Part shown: in pieces, positions 1 to 8,317 of the stretch | Layout: every line of letters starts with the position of its first letter | How positions within the stretch are numbered: the first letter of the stretch is position 1 | Assembly (NCBI GenBank): GCA_012798755.1 | Contig: JAAZMP010000079.1 | Span: 1 to 51,210 of the forward strand | Reading direction: 5' to 3' | Length of the DNA: 51,210 nucleotides | Source: Bacillota bacterium | GTDB taxonomy: Bacteria > Bacillota > Dethiobacteria > DTU022 > UBA8154 | The notes under the pieces: generated by a model | What the model saw: the letters and a program-made list of their open reading frames with translations, nothing else | What the model was told of the DNA's origin: nothing | Databases searched by the model: none | Position numbers and translations under genes: made by a program

Positions 1-809
1 AAAAAGATAACTTGGATTACTACCGAAAGAGTCTCCAGTACAAAGACCCCACCGATAATAATTAGTGAAAATTCGGCTTTTGTTAGAATAGCGACCGTGG
101 CCAACGCCGCACCCAGGGATAAAGAGCCGACATCCCCCATAAAAATCCGGGCCGGGTGCAGATTATAGATTAGAAAGCCAAAACAAGCACCGATAAGCGT
201 TCCACAAAAATAGACGATCTCTTCCAATCCTTGCAAAGAAGCCAGGAAAAGAAAAGCAAGAAGCGCCAAAATAGCCGTCCCCCCTGCAAGACCGTCGATG
301 CCATCAGTTAAATTTACAGCATTGGAAAAACCGATGATCATTACAAAAATCAATAAAGGGTAAAACAAACCAAAATCGATCTGCACTGTCGTAAAAGGTA
401 TATCCACTACGGTGGAATGGCCTTGCACATAAAGCAAAATATAAAAAAGCAACGCGAAAATAAACTGGCCCAGAAGCTTTTCCCTGGCTTTAAGTCCCAA
501 GGAACGCCGGCGAATAACTTTTTGGTAATCATCTATGAAACCCAAAATCGCACTACTGTAAACCATAAAAAAAGCTGAAAAGAGCATAAAGGTTTTTGGC
601 GCAAAAAAAATCGTTGTTACTAGCAAAGAAAGCAAGAAAACAACGCCTCCCATTGTCGGGGTACCGGCTTTATGCAGGTGTTCCCGGGGCCCGTCTAACC
701 TTATTTGTTGACCAAAGCGCCGGCGGCGGGAATATATGATATAAATAGGGCAGATGATTACGCTGATCAGAAATGCAACGAATGTTGCAGTATAAACCGG
801 TAACGTCAC
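1..809 (-). CDS. mraY: MraY, phospho-MurNAc-pentapeptide transferase (3' end cut off by window edge)
   Basis: Integral membrane enzyme that transfers phospho-MurNAc-pentapeptide to undecaprenyl phosphate, making lipid I. I translated the minus strand directly. It shows an early motif reading AGTPTMGG, a GFIDDY aspartate motif, the catalytic NLTDGIDGLAGG motif (near 290-330), a FMGDVGSL motif, and ETLSVVIQV at the window edge, all MraY landmarks. About 269 codons are present, against roughly 320 in the family, so only the C-terminal tail lies outside. The start is GTG at 809 or the preceding TTG at 812, with an AGGAGAGG ribosome binding site just upstream. It follows murF by about 20 bases, so it is in the same operon. 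Confidence 0.95.
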   Translation of the reverse strand, partial: MTLPVYTATFVAFLISVIICPIYIIYSRRRRFGQQIRLDGPREHLHKAGTPTMGGVVFLLSLLVTTIFFAPKTFMLFSAFFMVYSSAILGFIDDYQKVIRRRSLGLKAREKLLGQFIFALLFYILLYVQGHSTVVDIPFTTVQIDFGLFYPLLIFVMIIGFSNAVNLTDGIDGLAGGTAILALLAFLFLASLQGLEEIVYFCGTLIGACFGFLIYNLHPARIFMGDVGSLSLGAALATVAILTKAEFSLIIIGGVFVLETLSVVIQVIF

Positions 810-830
810 CAATAAGCCTCTCCTTTAGGT

Positions 831-2234
831 TTAGTTGTATTTTTCCAGCAGCTTTTCGACGATTTCTTCCATGTGCATACCCCGTGACCCCTTTACAAGA
901 ATATAAGCTCCTTTTAAATCAAGGAGATCCAGATATTTTATAGCTTCTTTATGTTTGCCGGAAAGAAATATCCTCTCCGGTGGCAAACCTGCGTCCTGGG
1001 CACCTTCAGCCGTATAGTTTATCAGTTTACCAACGCCGACAAAATAATCAACCCCTGTATTTACCAAAATTTTGCCCAGTTCGTAGTGCTTAGCTTCGGC
1101 TGCAGATCCCAGTTCAAACATATCTCCTAAAACTGCTACTTTAACATTGCTGCCGGCCATTTCTTCCAAGGATTGCAAAGAAAATTTCATAGAAGTAGGG
1201 TTAGCATTGTAAGCATCGTTTATGACCCAAAACCCACTTTTTGTAGCGGTTCTTTCCATCCTCATCCCCGAAAAAGTACTTTTGCGCAATCCTTCTTTGA
1301 TCATTTGGGTACCCAGACCAAAATCCAAACCTACCGCTACAGCGGCCAAAGCGTTGTACACATTATGTTTGCCCGGCAAAGGAATCCAAAAACTTTCATT
1401 GCTGCCGTCGGGTAGCAAAACCACGAAACTATGCCCTGTATCGTCAACAAAGGAATTTATAACTTGCAGATCCAATCCTTCCGCAAAACCATAATAAAAA
1501 GTCCGGCCGGTAAATTCCGTGCCCATTTCTCTTAAAAAAGGATCGTCTCCATTCAAAAAAATTTTTCCATGGGAACTCATATTGGTTAAGAGTTCTTTTT
1601 TAGCCTTGGCAATATTGGTTATGTTTCCTAAAAGGCCCAGATGCGCATCTGCTATGTTGGTAATTATGCCCCGGTTGGGGCTGGCTAAGGATGTCAGCAG
1701 ACTTATCTCACCGGAGGCATTCATCCCCATCTCCAAGACAGCAGCCTGGTGATCTTTCTGCAAACGCAAAAGCATAAGAGGAAGACCAAGGTGGTTGTTC
1801 AAATTTCCCTCAGTCTTGAGTACATTATATCGGGTTGCCAGAACGGAAGCAACAAAATCCTTTGTCGTTGTTTTGCCATTGCTTCCTGTAACAGCCGTCA
1901 GCGGAAGGGAAAATTTATCACGGTGATAAGCAGCAAGTTTTTGCAGGGAACGAAGACTGCTTTCAACAACAATTATTGATTTTCCGGGAGGGAAAGAGCA
2001 ATTCTTGAAGCGATGCAGTTGTTCCGCCTCCAAAAGTGAACCATTGGCCCCTCTATCCAGGGCATCGCAAATAAAGTTGTGTCCATTTTCTTTTTCACCC
2101 GGTAAAGGGAAAAAAAGTTCCCCCTTTTTGGCTTTTCGGGAGTCGATGATAGCCCCGTGAAGACAGCCCTTTAATTTCCCATGCCATAAATTTCCCCCGG
2201 TAATCTTCAAAACTTCTTCTACAGAAAAAAGCAT
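831..2234 (-). CDS. murF: MurF, UDP-MurNAc-tripeptide--D-Ala-D-Ala ligase
   Basis: Cytoplasmic Mur ligase that adds D-Ala-D-Ala to the UDP-MurNAc tripeptide. The 467-aa protein has normal family length. It carries the ATP-binding loop VTGSNGKTTT around residues 115-124, an N-terminal uridine-binding domain with DSRKAKKGELFF, the Mur ligase central-domain signature around EMGMNASGEI, and the C-terminal domain with INDAYNANP. It lies 9 bases after murE and 21 before mraY, in the standard dcw order. Confidence 0.96.
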   Translation of the reverse strand: MLFSVEEVLKITGGNLWHGKLKGCLHGAIIDSRKAKKGELFFPLPGEKENGHNFICDALDRGANGSLLEAEQLHRFKNCSFPPGKSIIVVESSLRSLQKLAAYHRDKFSLPLTAVTGSNGKTTTKDFVASVLATRYNVLKTEGNLNNHLGLPLMLLRLQKDHQAAVLEMGMNASGEISLLTSLASPNRGIITNIADAHLGLLGNITNIAKAKKELLTNMSSHGKIFLNGDDPFLREMGTEFTGRTFYYGFAEGLDLQVINSFVDDTGHSFVVLLPDGSNESFWIPLPGKHNVYNALAAVAVGLDFGLGTQMIKEGLRKSTFSGMRMERTATKSGFWVINDAYNANPTSMKFSLQSLEEMAGSNVKVAVLGDMFELGSAAEAKHYELGKILVNTGVDYFVGVGKLINYTAEGAQDAGLPPERIFLSGKHKEAIKYLDLLDLKGAYILVKGSRGMHMEEIVEKLLEKYN

Positions 2235-2243
2235 TTTTCCCCT

Positions 2244-3752
2244 TTAAACCTTTTTATTAAGCCTTTGGCTAATTAGCTCTGCCGCTACATCCCGATCGCT
2301 AAAGGGAACAATATAATCGGCAAAAATTTGATGGTTCTCATGCCCCTTGCCGGCGATGATTACGATATCATCATTCCTGGCCAGCTCAACACCCAATTTA
2401 ATAGCTTCGTAGCGATCAGATTGGACTGTATACCCGCCTCCTCGCACTTTGGTTTCCTGAAGCCCGATTTCGACCTCATCAATAATACGAAAAGGATCCT
2501 CTCCCCGGGGATTATCGGAGGTCAAAATGCAATAGTCGCTGTATTTGCCCGCAATTTTTCCCATAACGGATCTTTTGGATCTATCTCTTTCTCCTCCGCA
2601 GCCGAAAATAGTGATTATTTTACCCCGGGCAAAACTCCGTGCCGTTTGTAAAATATTTTCCAGACCATCAGGGGTATGTGCATAATCAATAATTACCAAA
2701 AAATCCTGCCCCAAAGCAACTTTTTCGAAACGTCCCGGTATGCCTTTTACGCTTTCCAATGCAGTTTTAACAGCCGTAAGCGGGATCCCCTCCAATAATG
2801 CGGCCGAAGCTGCAGCCAACGCATTATAAATATTAAAATGCCCCATAAGGTTAAGAGATAAATGATCCTCTCCCCATGGGGATACCAAACGGAATTTCAC
2901 CCCGCTTCCGGTAACTTCTATATCTTTTGCCCTTACATCTGCCCGGCTTTTGATACCATAAGAAAGAGATTGGACGGTTGACTGCCTTTTGAAGTATCCA
3001 TAGCTGACATCATCCTTATTTATAACAGAAAAACGTGGAACGGCATTTTTGCGGAAACTTCCACCCAATTGGGAAAAAAGTTTTCCTTTGGCGGAAAGGT
3101 ACCTTTCAGGTGTCCGATGAAAATCCAAATGATCGCTGGTAACATTGGTAAGTATGGCCATATCAAAATCACAGCCGGAAACCCTGTTCAGCTCCATGGC
3201 ATGCGAAGAAACCTCTAAAATTGCATAATATACTCCCTCATTGACCATATCCCGCAATAATTTCTGTAACTCCGGCGCTTCGGGGGTAGTAGCCGTCACC
3301 GGTAAGCCTTCTTTGCCGATTTTATATTTAATCGTCCCCATAAGTCCGGTTTTATAGTTTTGTGCGGCCATAATAGCCTCTAAAAGATAGGTTGTGGTCG
3401 TTTTCCCATTCGTGCCGGTGACACCTATGACTCTGAGCCTTTGCGAAGGCGAATCAAAGAATAATTCCGAAACAGCAGCCATGGCAATTCTTACATCAGG
3501 GACAAGAATTTTTGTAGCACCCTGGACATTTTGTTCTTTCTCCAGAAATACTGCACTTGCCCCTGCGGCTACAGCCTGGGGGATAAATTCATGGCCATCA
3601 GCTTTGTTCCCTTTGAGGCAAAAAAAGATAAACCCGGGCTCTATTCGTTCGGAATGATAAGCCAACCCCCTAATGGGAATGCGGGTCGGCCCCTCTATTT
3701 TAGCAACAGGCAAAAATTTTAACAGTTCATCAAGTTCTTTCACATATCCCAC
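2244..3752 (-). CDS. murE: MurE, UDP-MurNAc-tripeptide synthetase, probably meso-diaminopimelate-adding
   Basis: Adds the third amino acid to the peptidoglycan stem. The P-loop GTNGKTTTT sits near residue 115. The substrate-selecting motif reads DNPRGEDP; in this family DNPR goes with meso-diaminopimelate rather than lysine. That agrees with the lysA/dapF/dapL genes elsewhere in the window. The frame opens upstream at 3776 (GTG), but no ribosome binding site precedes that codon. AGAAGGGG six bases before the GTG at 3752 makes 3752 the better start; an ATG at 3758 abuts that site and is less likely. Confidence 0.93.
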   Translation of the reverse strand: MGYVKELDELLKFLPVAKIEGPTRIPIRGLAYHSERIEPGFIFFCLKGNKADGHEFIPQAVAAGASAVFLEKEQNVQGATKILVPDVRIAMAAVSELFFDSPSQRLRVIGVTGTNGKTTTTYLLEAIMAAQNYKTGLMGTIKYKIGKEGLPVTATTPEAPELQKLLRDMVNEGVYYAILEVSSHAMELNRVSGCDFDMAILTNVTSDHLDFHRTPERYLSAKGKLFSQLGGSFRKNAVPRFSVINKDDVSYGYFKRQSTVQSLSYGIKSRADVRAKDIEVTGSGVKFRLVSPWGEDHLSLNLMGHFNIYNALAAASAALLEGIPLTAVKTALESVKGIPGRFEKVALGQDFLVIIDYAHTPDGLENILQTARSFARGKIITIFGCGGERDRSKRSVMGKIAGKYSDYCILTSDNPRGEDPFRIIDEVEIGLQETKVRGGGYTVQSDRYEAIKLGVELARNDDIVIIAGKGHENHQIFADYIVPFSDRDVAAELISQRLNKKV

Positions 3753-3794
3753 AGCCATCCCCTTCTCTTCCGGCACTTTTTGTCTACTCTATAT

Positions 3795-3824
3795 TATATA
3801 CCCTTACAAATACCCTTATGTAAA
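3795..3824 (-). promoter_or_regulatory. Candidate internal promoter before murE
   Basis: On the minus strand TTTACA (3819-3824) is followed after 18 bases by TATATA (3795-3800), overlapping a TATAAT at 3793-3798. The octamer AAGGGTAT occurs twice, 12 bases apart, across this region. It lies in the 110-base gap between the PBP gene and murE and could give murE-murF-mraY expression independent of the upstream division genes. This is inferred from sequence only. Confidence 0.4.
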
Positions 3825-3863
3825 GAACCAAAAAATTCCTTAGGTTTAATAAATGGAACGAAA

Positions 3864-5969
3864 TCATTGCAGAGGAGACGAAAAATGCACTTTTATGACG
3901 GAACCCATCTGGATATTTGTTCCTGCCGCCGGTTCTTGTTTGACCACCACGCCGGAACCGGCCGGCTTGAGTTTCAGATTTAACCTGCTCAAAACTTCCC
4001 CTACTTCTTTTACAGTCATGCCTCTTAAATCGGGTGCAAAAACAAATTCCGGATTTTCTGCATCCCATAGATCTTCCAAATATACGATTATGCCGGTCTG
4101 AACGGGAACCTTTGCACCGGATTTGGGCGTCTGATCTATAATAACGCCTTCCTTCCCTACCAGCTTTAGCAGCAAACCATCGGTATCCAAAAGTGCTCCG
4201 GCTTCATCGATAGTCAATCCCTTTAGATCAGGAACCTCTACCAATTTTACTTCCCCCTTCTCCGGAGATTGAGCCGGCATGATTTCCAAATAGGATAGGA
4301 CGTCTTTGATAATGGCCCTGAATAAAGGTGCACTGACCTGCGAGCCCCATTGGGCTCCCCTTTTGACGCCATCAGCCGCTATGTAAAGTACTACCTGCGG
4401 GTCTTCGGCAGGCGCAAAGCCAATAAAGGAAAGAATGTATTCACCATGTATATACACCCCATCCGGGCCAACTTTTTGCGCCGTGCCTGTTTTTCCACAA
4501 ACACTGTAGCCTGTAATGGCAGCATTTATACCACTGCCCTCGTTTACAACACCTTCCATGATAGAAGTAACATGTGCAGCTGTATCGCTGGATATAACTT
4601 GTCTGATTACCTCCGGAGATCTTTTTTCTACAACAGACCCATCGGCATCCCGGATCTCTTTAATTACATAAGGTTTCAGCAGGTAGCCACCGTTAGCAAT
4701 GGCTGAAACAGCCATGACTTGCTGCAAAGGCGTTACAGATATCCCCTGGCCGAAAGAGCAAGTAGCTAGTTCCAGCGGGCCTATCTGTTCGGGCCTAAAA
4801 ATCAAACCCTTACCCTCTCCGGGATAATCCAAACCCGTCCTGGCACCATAGCCGAAGGCACGTATGTATTCGTACATCTTGTCAGGGCCAAGCCTTTCGC
4901 CAAGTTCTATAAAGGCCGTATTGCAAGAACCCAAAACAACTTCCAAAAAAGAAATAGAACCATGCCCGCCGGTAGCCGAAGTCCAACACCTGATAGTATG
5001 GCCGGAAATAACAGTAGAACCGGAACAGAAAAAATATTCCTTTTCATCATAAAGATTTTCCTCAATAGCTGCACATAAGGTGACCAGTTTAAAGGTTGAA
5101 CCCGGTTCAAATGTTTCCGTAACAGGATACAGCCGCCAATATTCCTTCGAATACTTATTATAGTCATTGGGATCAAAATCAGGCTTGGAAGCTACCGCTA
5201 AAATTTCACCGGTTTGCGGGTTTGCGGCCAAAGCCATAACCCTTTCGGCATCAAATTCGATCATTGCCTTGGAAAGTTCCCTTTCCACGATGAACTGGAT
5301 CGTTTCATCTATGGTTAGATAAAGATCCGCTCCCTCCTTAGGGGGAATATAACGGCGCACACCCGGGATTTCCCTGCCTTTGTTATCCGTTGGAAAAACG
5401 ATATGCCCATCCCGGCCTTTTAACAACTCCTCGTAATATATCTCCAACCCCGCCCAGCCTTGATCCATCCCCACAAAACCCAAAAGTTGGGACAAAAGAC
5501 TTCCATTAGGATAAAAACGTTTCGTTTCGTGGGTAAAAGTAATGCCGGGCAGATTTAAAAGCCTGACCTCTTTTGCCATCTCTTCTTCAATTTTTCTTTT
5601 TACATACACAGCCGCCTTATCCTGGGTTATCAGCCCGTAAACTTTTTCTTCGTCCATATTGAGAACCGAAGCCAGCGCACGGGCGGTAAAAACAGGATCT
5701 TCGATCTGGGGAGGAACGGCTACCACTGTTTCTACCGTAGCACTTCCGGCCAGCAGCCGTTCATTACAGTCATAAATATTACCCCTCGAAGAACGCGTCG
5801 GTATACTGCGATTCCATTGTTCCCATGCTTTCTGCTGCAGCTCCTCAGCCATGCCGAACTGCACCCACCCAAGCCGTAAAATAAGAGCAACTATGACCCC
5901 AACCGTCAGAAAAAAAACAACTAAAAGCCTCCTGCGTATGCGCAAATTTGAAACGGTATCCTTCGCCAT
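3864..5969 (-). CDS. spoVD: Class B penicillin-binding protein with two PASTA domains (SpoVD/FtsI family)
   Basis: Membrane-anchored transpeptidase that cross-links peptidoglycan at the septum or spore cortex. The 701-aa protein has one N-terminal membrane segment (about residues 13-35), a class B dimerisation domain, then the transpeptidase triad: STFK near 291, SCN in GSCNTAF, and KTG in CGKTGTAQ. Two PASTA repeats follow from about residue 570. Many Firmicutes carry both ftsI/pbpB and spoVD here; this cluster has a single copy, so the vegetative versus sporulation role cannot be settled from sequence. The start at 5969 has GAAGGAAGT five bases upstream. Confidence 0.88.
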   Translation of the reverse strand: MAKDTVSNLRIRRRLLVVFFLTVGVIVALILRLGWVQFGMAEELQQKAWEQWNRSIPTRSSRGNIYDCNERLLAGSATVETVVAVPPQIEDPVFTARALASVLNMDEEKVYGLITQDKAAVYVKRKIEEEMAKEVRLLNLPGITFTHETKRFYPNGSLLSQLLGFVGMDQGWAGLEIYYEELLKGRDGHIVFPTDNKGREIPGVRRYIPPKEGADLYLTIDETIQFIVERELSKAMIEFDAERVMALAANPQTGEILAVASKPDFDPNDYNKYSKEYWRLYPVTETFEPGSTFKLVTLCAAIEENLYDEKEYFFCSGSTVISGHTIRCWTSATGGHGSISFLEVVLGSCNTAFIELGERLGPDKMYEYIRAFGYGARTGLDYPGEGKGLIFRPEQIGPLELATCSFGQGISVTPLQQVMAVSAIANGGYLLKPYVIKEIRDADGSVVEKRSPEVIRQVISSDTAAHVTSIMEGVVNEGSGINAAITGYSVCGKTGTAQKVGPDGVYIHGEYILSFIGFAPAEDPQVVLYIAADGVKRGAQWGSQVSAPLFRAIIKDVLSYLEIMPAQSPEKGEVKLVEVPDLKGLTIDEAGALLDTDGLLLKLVGKEGVIIDQTPKSGAKVPVQTGIIVYLEDLWDAENPEFVFAPDLRGMTVKEVGEVLSRLNLKLKPAGSGVVVKQEPAAGTNIQMGSVIKVHFSSPLQ

Positions 5970-5994
5970 TTTTTACTTCCTTCAAAAAGATAAA

Positions 5995-6402
5995 TTAATC
6001 TCTTTTAACAGATAGAACCAGCCATTGTTTTTGTTCCGGATATTGTAAACCCAGTTCATCAAGGGCAATAGATTCAACCCGTTCCAGGCAATTCAAACGA
6101 TTAACCTCGATGCTTAGAAATTCTTTTTCTTCCTGCAAAGACACAATTTCCTTGCGCATTTTTTCTAACTGATAATTTCCCGCAAGAACCCGGCCATATT
6201 GGCTTATAAGTCCAATACTGATTGCAATCAGACACAGGAGCAATCCACAAAGTAGCTTGCTCTCACGTGGCAAATGAACTTTTTTGGGCCTTGTCACGGG
6301 AAAACCATGGCTTTCGGGCTTCGGAACAGAGTTGACTTTCAGCCTTTGTTTCGGAAGATGAAACGTTTTTGACTTTTTCCTTGCTACTAACAACTTATTC
6401 AC
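5995..6402 (-). CDS. ftsL: FtsL-like cell division protein
   Basis: Small bitopic septum protein of the FtsL/DivIC type that works with FtsB/DivIC in the divisome. The 135-aa sequence has a basic N-terminal tail, one membrane segment around residues 51-69 (LLCGLLLCLIAISIGLIS), and a coiled coil after it (QLEKMRKEIVSLQEEKEFL). Family sequence conservation is low, so the call rests on topology, length and position between rsmH and the PBP gene. The GTG at 6402 may not be the true start: AGGTGA overlaps it and sits five bases before a TTG at 6393. Confidence 0.82.
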   Translation of the reverse strand: MNKLLVARKKSKTFHLPKQRLKVNSVPKPESHGFPVTRPKKVHLPRESKLLCGLLLCLIAISIGLISQYGRVLAGNYQLEKMRKEIVSLQEEKEFLSIEVNRLNCLERVESIALDELGLQYPEQKQWLVLSVKRD

Positions 6403-6429
6403 CTGCCAATCTGCTTAGAACTTTGGAAA

Positions 6430-7386
6430 TCATGCTAACTTTTCCGCCGCTCTCAGGCGCGCGCTTTTGGCTCTAGGATTTTTTGACAATTCCTTAGGGG
6501 CTGCATAAAGGGGCTTCCTCGTTAATATTTTTAAAACAGGAACATTGTTGCACCTGCATACTGGTATCCCCGGGGGACAAATGCACCCCCGTGAACTTTC
6601 CCTGAACTGTTTTTTGACTAAAACATCTTCCAGGGATTGGTAGGCAATAACTACAATCCTGCCCCTTGCCTGTAGGATATCAATCCCCTGCTCTAAACCT
6701 TTTTTCAAGTTTTCAAGTTCACTGTTTACGGCAATACGCAAAGCTTGAAATATTCGTTTTGCCGGATGCCCTCCCCTTCGCCTGGCAGCTGCAGGAATAG
6801 AATTTTTGATTATTTGTACAAGCTGTTTACTGCGTGAAATGGGTTCCTTCTTTTGCCTGTATTCAACAATGAAAGAAGCAATACGGGCAGCCCATTTTTC
6901 TTCTCCGTACTTCCTGAAGATACCAGTCAACTGCCGCTTGGACAAATCCCGCAACAAATCTGCAGCAGTAAGAGGCAGGCTTTGGTCCATACGCATATCC
7001 AGAAAAACATCGCCGCGATAAGAAAAACCTCTGCCCGGAGAATCCAACTGGTAAGATGAAACCCCCAAATCAAACAGTAAACCATCTACATTTTTCAGCC
7101 CAAATTCTTTTATAATTGAGGCTACATGCCTAAAGTTACCTTTAACCGGTTTAAACGCTTCCCCAAAGCGGCTAAGCCGGGCCTGTGCCGCCCTTAAAGC
7201 ATCATCGTCCTGATCAATGCCTATTAGTTTCCCACCGGGCAACAGTCGTTCCAAAATAGCCTCAGAATGACCTCCCCCTCCCAAGGTCGCATCAACCATG
7301 ATTTTCCCCGGGGCGGGCTTCAGGCATTCCAGAACCTCCTCCGGCATTACCGGAGCATGATAATATTTTTCATGCCTAGGGGCCAT
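6430..7386 (-). CDS. rsmH: RsmH (MraW), 16S rRNA C1402 N4-methyltransferase
   Basis: S-adenosylmethionine-dependent enzyme that methylates the decoding-centre cytosine of 16S rRNA. The SAM motif VDATLGGGGHSEAIL lies around residues 31-45. The family segments GLLFDLGVSSYQLD and RRGGHPAKRIFQALRI are present, and the C-terminus is basic. The 318-aa length is typical. AAGGAG precedes the ATG. It sits directly between mraZ and ftsL, its usual place. Confidence 0.97.
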   Translation of the reverse strand: MAPRHEKYYHAPVMPEEVLECLKPAPGKIMVDATLGGGGHSEAILERLLPGGKLIGIDQDDDALRAAQARLSRFGEAFKPVKGNFRHVASIIKEFGLKNVDGLLFDLGVSSYQLDSPGRGFSYRGDVFLDMRMDQSLPLTAADLLRDLSKRQLTGIFRKYGEEKWAARIASFIVEYRQKKEPISRSKQLVQIIKNSIPAAARRRGGHPAKRIFQALRIAVNSELENLKKGLEQGIDILQARGRIVVIAYQSLEDVLVKKQFRESSRGCICPPGIPVCRCNNVPVLKILTRKPLYAAPKELSKNPRAKSARLRAAEKLA

Positions 7387-7410
7387 TTTCCTACTCCTTG
7401 CAATGTAAAT

Positions 7411-7842
7411 CTAAAGCTGAAGATCTATCAGATTTTCGGCAACCTGTTCAAACGAAAGGTCTGCTTTACTGCGATATTCTTCCCAATTTTCCTTACTCCA
7501 AACCTCAGCCCTGCTTGATACCCCTATAAAAACAATATCTTTTTTGAAATGTGCCTGTTCACGGAGCAACTGAGGAATCAAAATCCGTCCCTGTTTATCT
7601 ATCTCAACTTCTGAAGCACCGGAAAAAAGCAACCTCATAAAGGCTCTTGCCTCCGATTTGGTAAAAGACAGATTTTTAAATCCTTCTTCCAAAGCAGCCC
7701 ACTCCTCCATGGGGTAGAGAAAAAGACAGCCGTCAAGTCCCCGGGTTATAATAAATTTATCACCTAGCTTTTCACGCAAACGGGAGGGCACTATAGCCCG
7801 GCCTTTTTTGTCAAGCGTATGGTAATACTCACCTATTAGCAA
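7411..7842 (-). CDS. mraZ: MraZ, transcriptional regulator of the dcw cluster
   Basis: AbrB-like ring-forming DNA-binding protein that represses or modulates its own operon. It has two swapped-hairpin repeats, each with the family core: GEYYHTLDKKGRAIVPSRL near the N-terminus and ASEVEIDKQGRILIPQLL further on. An open frame extends up to 7878, but starting at the TTG at 7842, six bases after GGGGTG, gives 143 aa, the usual length for Firmicutes. It is the first gene of the cluster and is preceded by repeated GTGG boxes. Confidence 0.93.
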   Translation of the reverse strand: MLIGEYYHTLDKKGRAIVPSRLREKLGDKFIITRGLDGCLFLYPMEEWAALEEGFKNLSFTKSEARAFMRLLFSGASEVEIDKQGRILIPQLLREQAHFKKDIVFIGVSSRAEVWSKENWEEYRSKADLSFEQVAENLIDLQL

Positions 7843-7880
7843 CGACTGCACCCCATTTAGGAAAAGTCCTGCCAACAATC

Positions 7881-7928
7881 AACCACTTCACACCACATTA
7901 AACCACTTTGATGTTATATTCTACCCAC
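7881..7928 (-). promoter_or_regulatory. MraZ operator: GTGG boxes in 10-bp phase
   Basis: Read on the minus strand, the region just before mraZ has AAGTGGTTTA, ATGTGGTGTG and AAGTGGTTGA inverted-complement units one after another, placing CCAC cores on the plus strand at 7883, 7893 and 7903, exactly 10 bases apart. A fourth AAGTGGG unit has its core at 7925. Direct repeats of (G)TGG spaced by one helical turn are the known MraZ target in several bacteria. I infer autoregulation of mraZ-rsmH-ftsL. An AT-rich stretch beyond 7930 probably holds the promoter, but no clean -35/-10 pair could be chosen. Confidence 0.75.
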
Positions 7929-8154
7929 TTTCAAAAATTCCTGCTGAAAATTAAAAAAAAATATTAAAAATTTATAGAAAAGAAAGAGTAGTACGCTGTA
8001 AAAACGTTCCTTTTATTGTAATTTTATCGCTATTTATAAATAAAATGGTAACATTGGGTGCCAAACAGAAAGTAGAATACTGTCGTTAAATTTTTAGATT
8101 TAGCACCTTCAGGAGTATAAATTTTTTTCAAAATGGGAAGGTTTAAAAAAACAT
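7929..8154. other. Intergenic AT-rich spacer between mraZ operator and mgtE terminator
   Basis: No coding frame of convincing length or ribosome binding site was seen on either strand. The stretch is very AT-rich with several A and T runs, fitting a promoter region for the dcw cluster. No riboswitch-like structure was recognised. Confidence 0.5.
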
Positions 8155-8184
8155 AAAAAAACAACAGCATTTTTAGCTGCTGTT
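8155..8184 (-). terminator. Rho-independent terminator after mgtE
   Basis: On the minus strand AACAGCA and TGCTGTT (7 bp, 8-base loop, 8163-8184) form a stem followed by G and a run of seven T residues. It lies 133 bases beyond the mgtE stop codon and in the correct orientation to end its transcript before the dcw promoter. Confidence 0.75.
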
Positions 8185-8317
8185 TCAAATAAAACCTAGT
8201 TTTTTTATTAACTCCGACAAGGGTTTAATAAAACACCCAAAAAGAAAAACCAACAACGGCAGCGATGACGGTAATACAATGCTGGATAGTGCCGCTTTCG
8301 TTCCGTATCGACATTAG

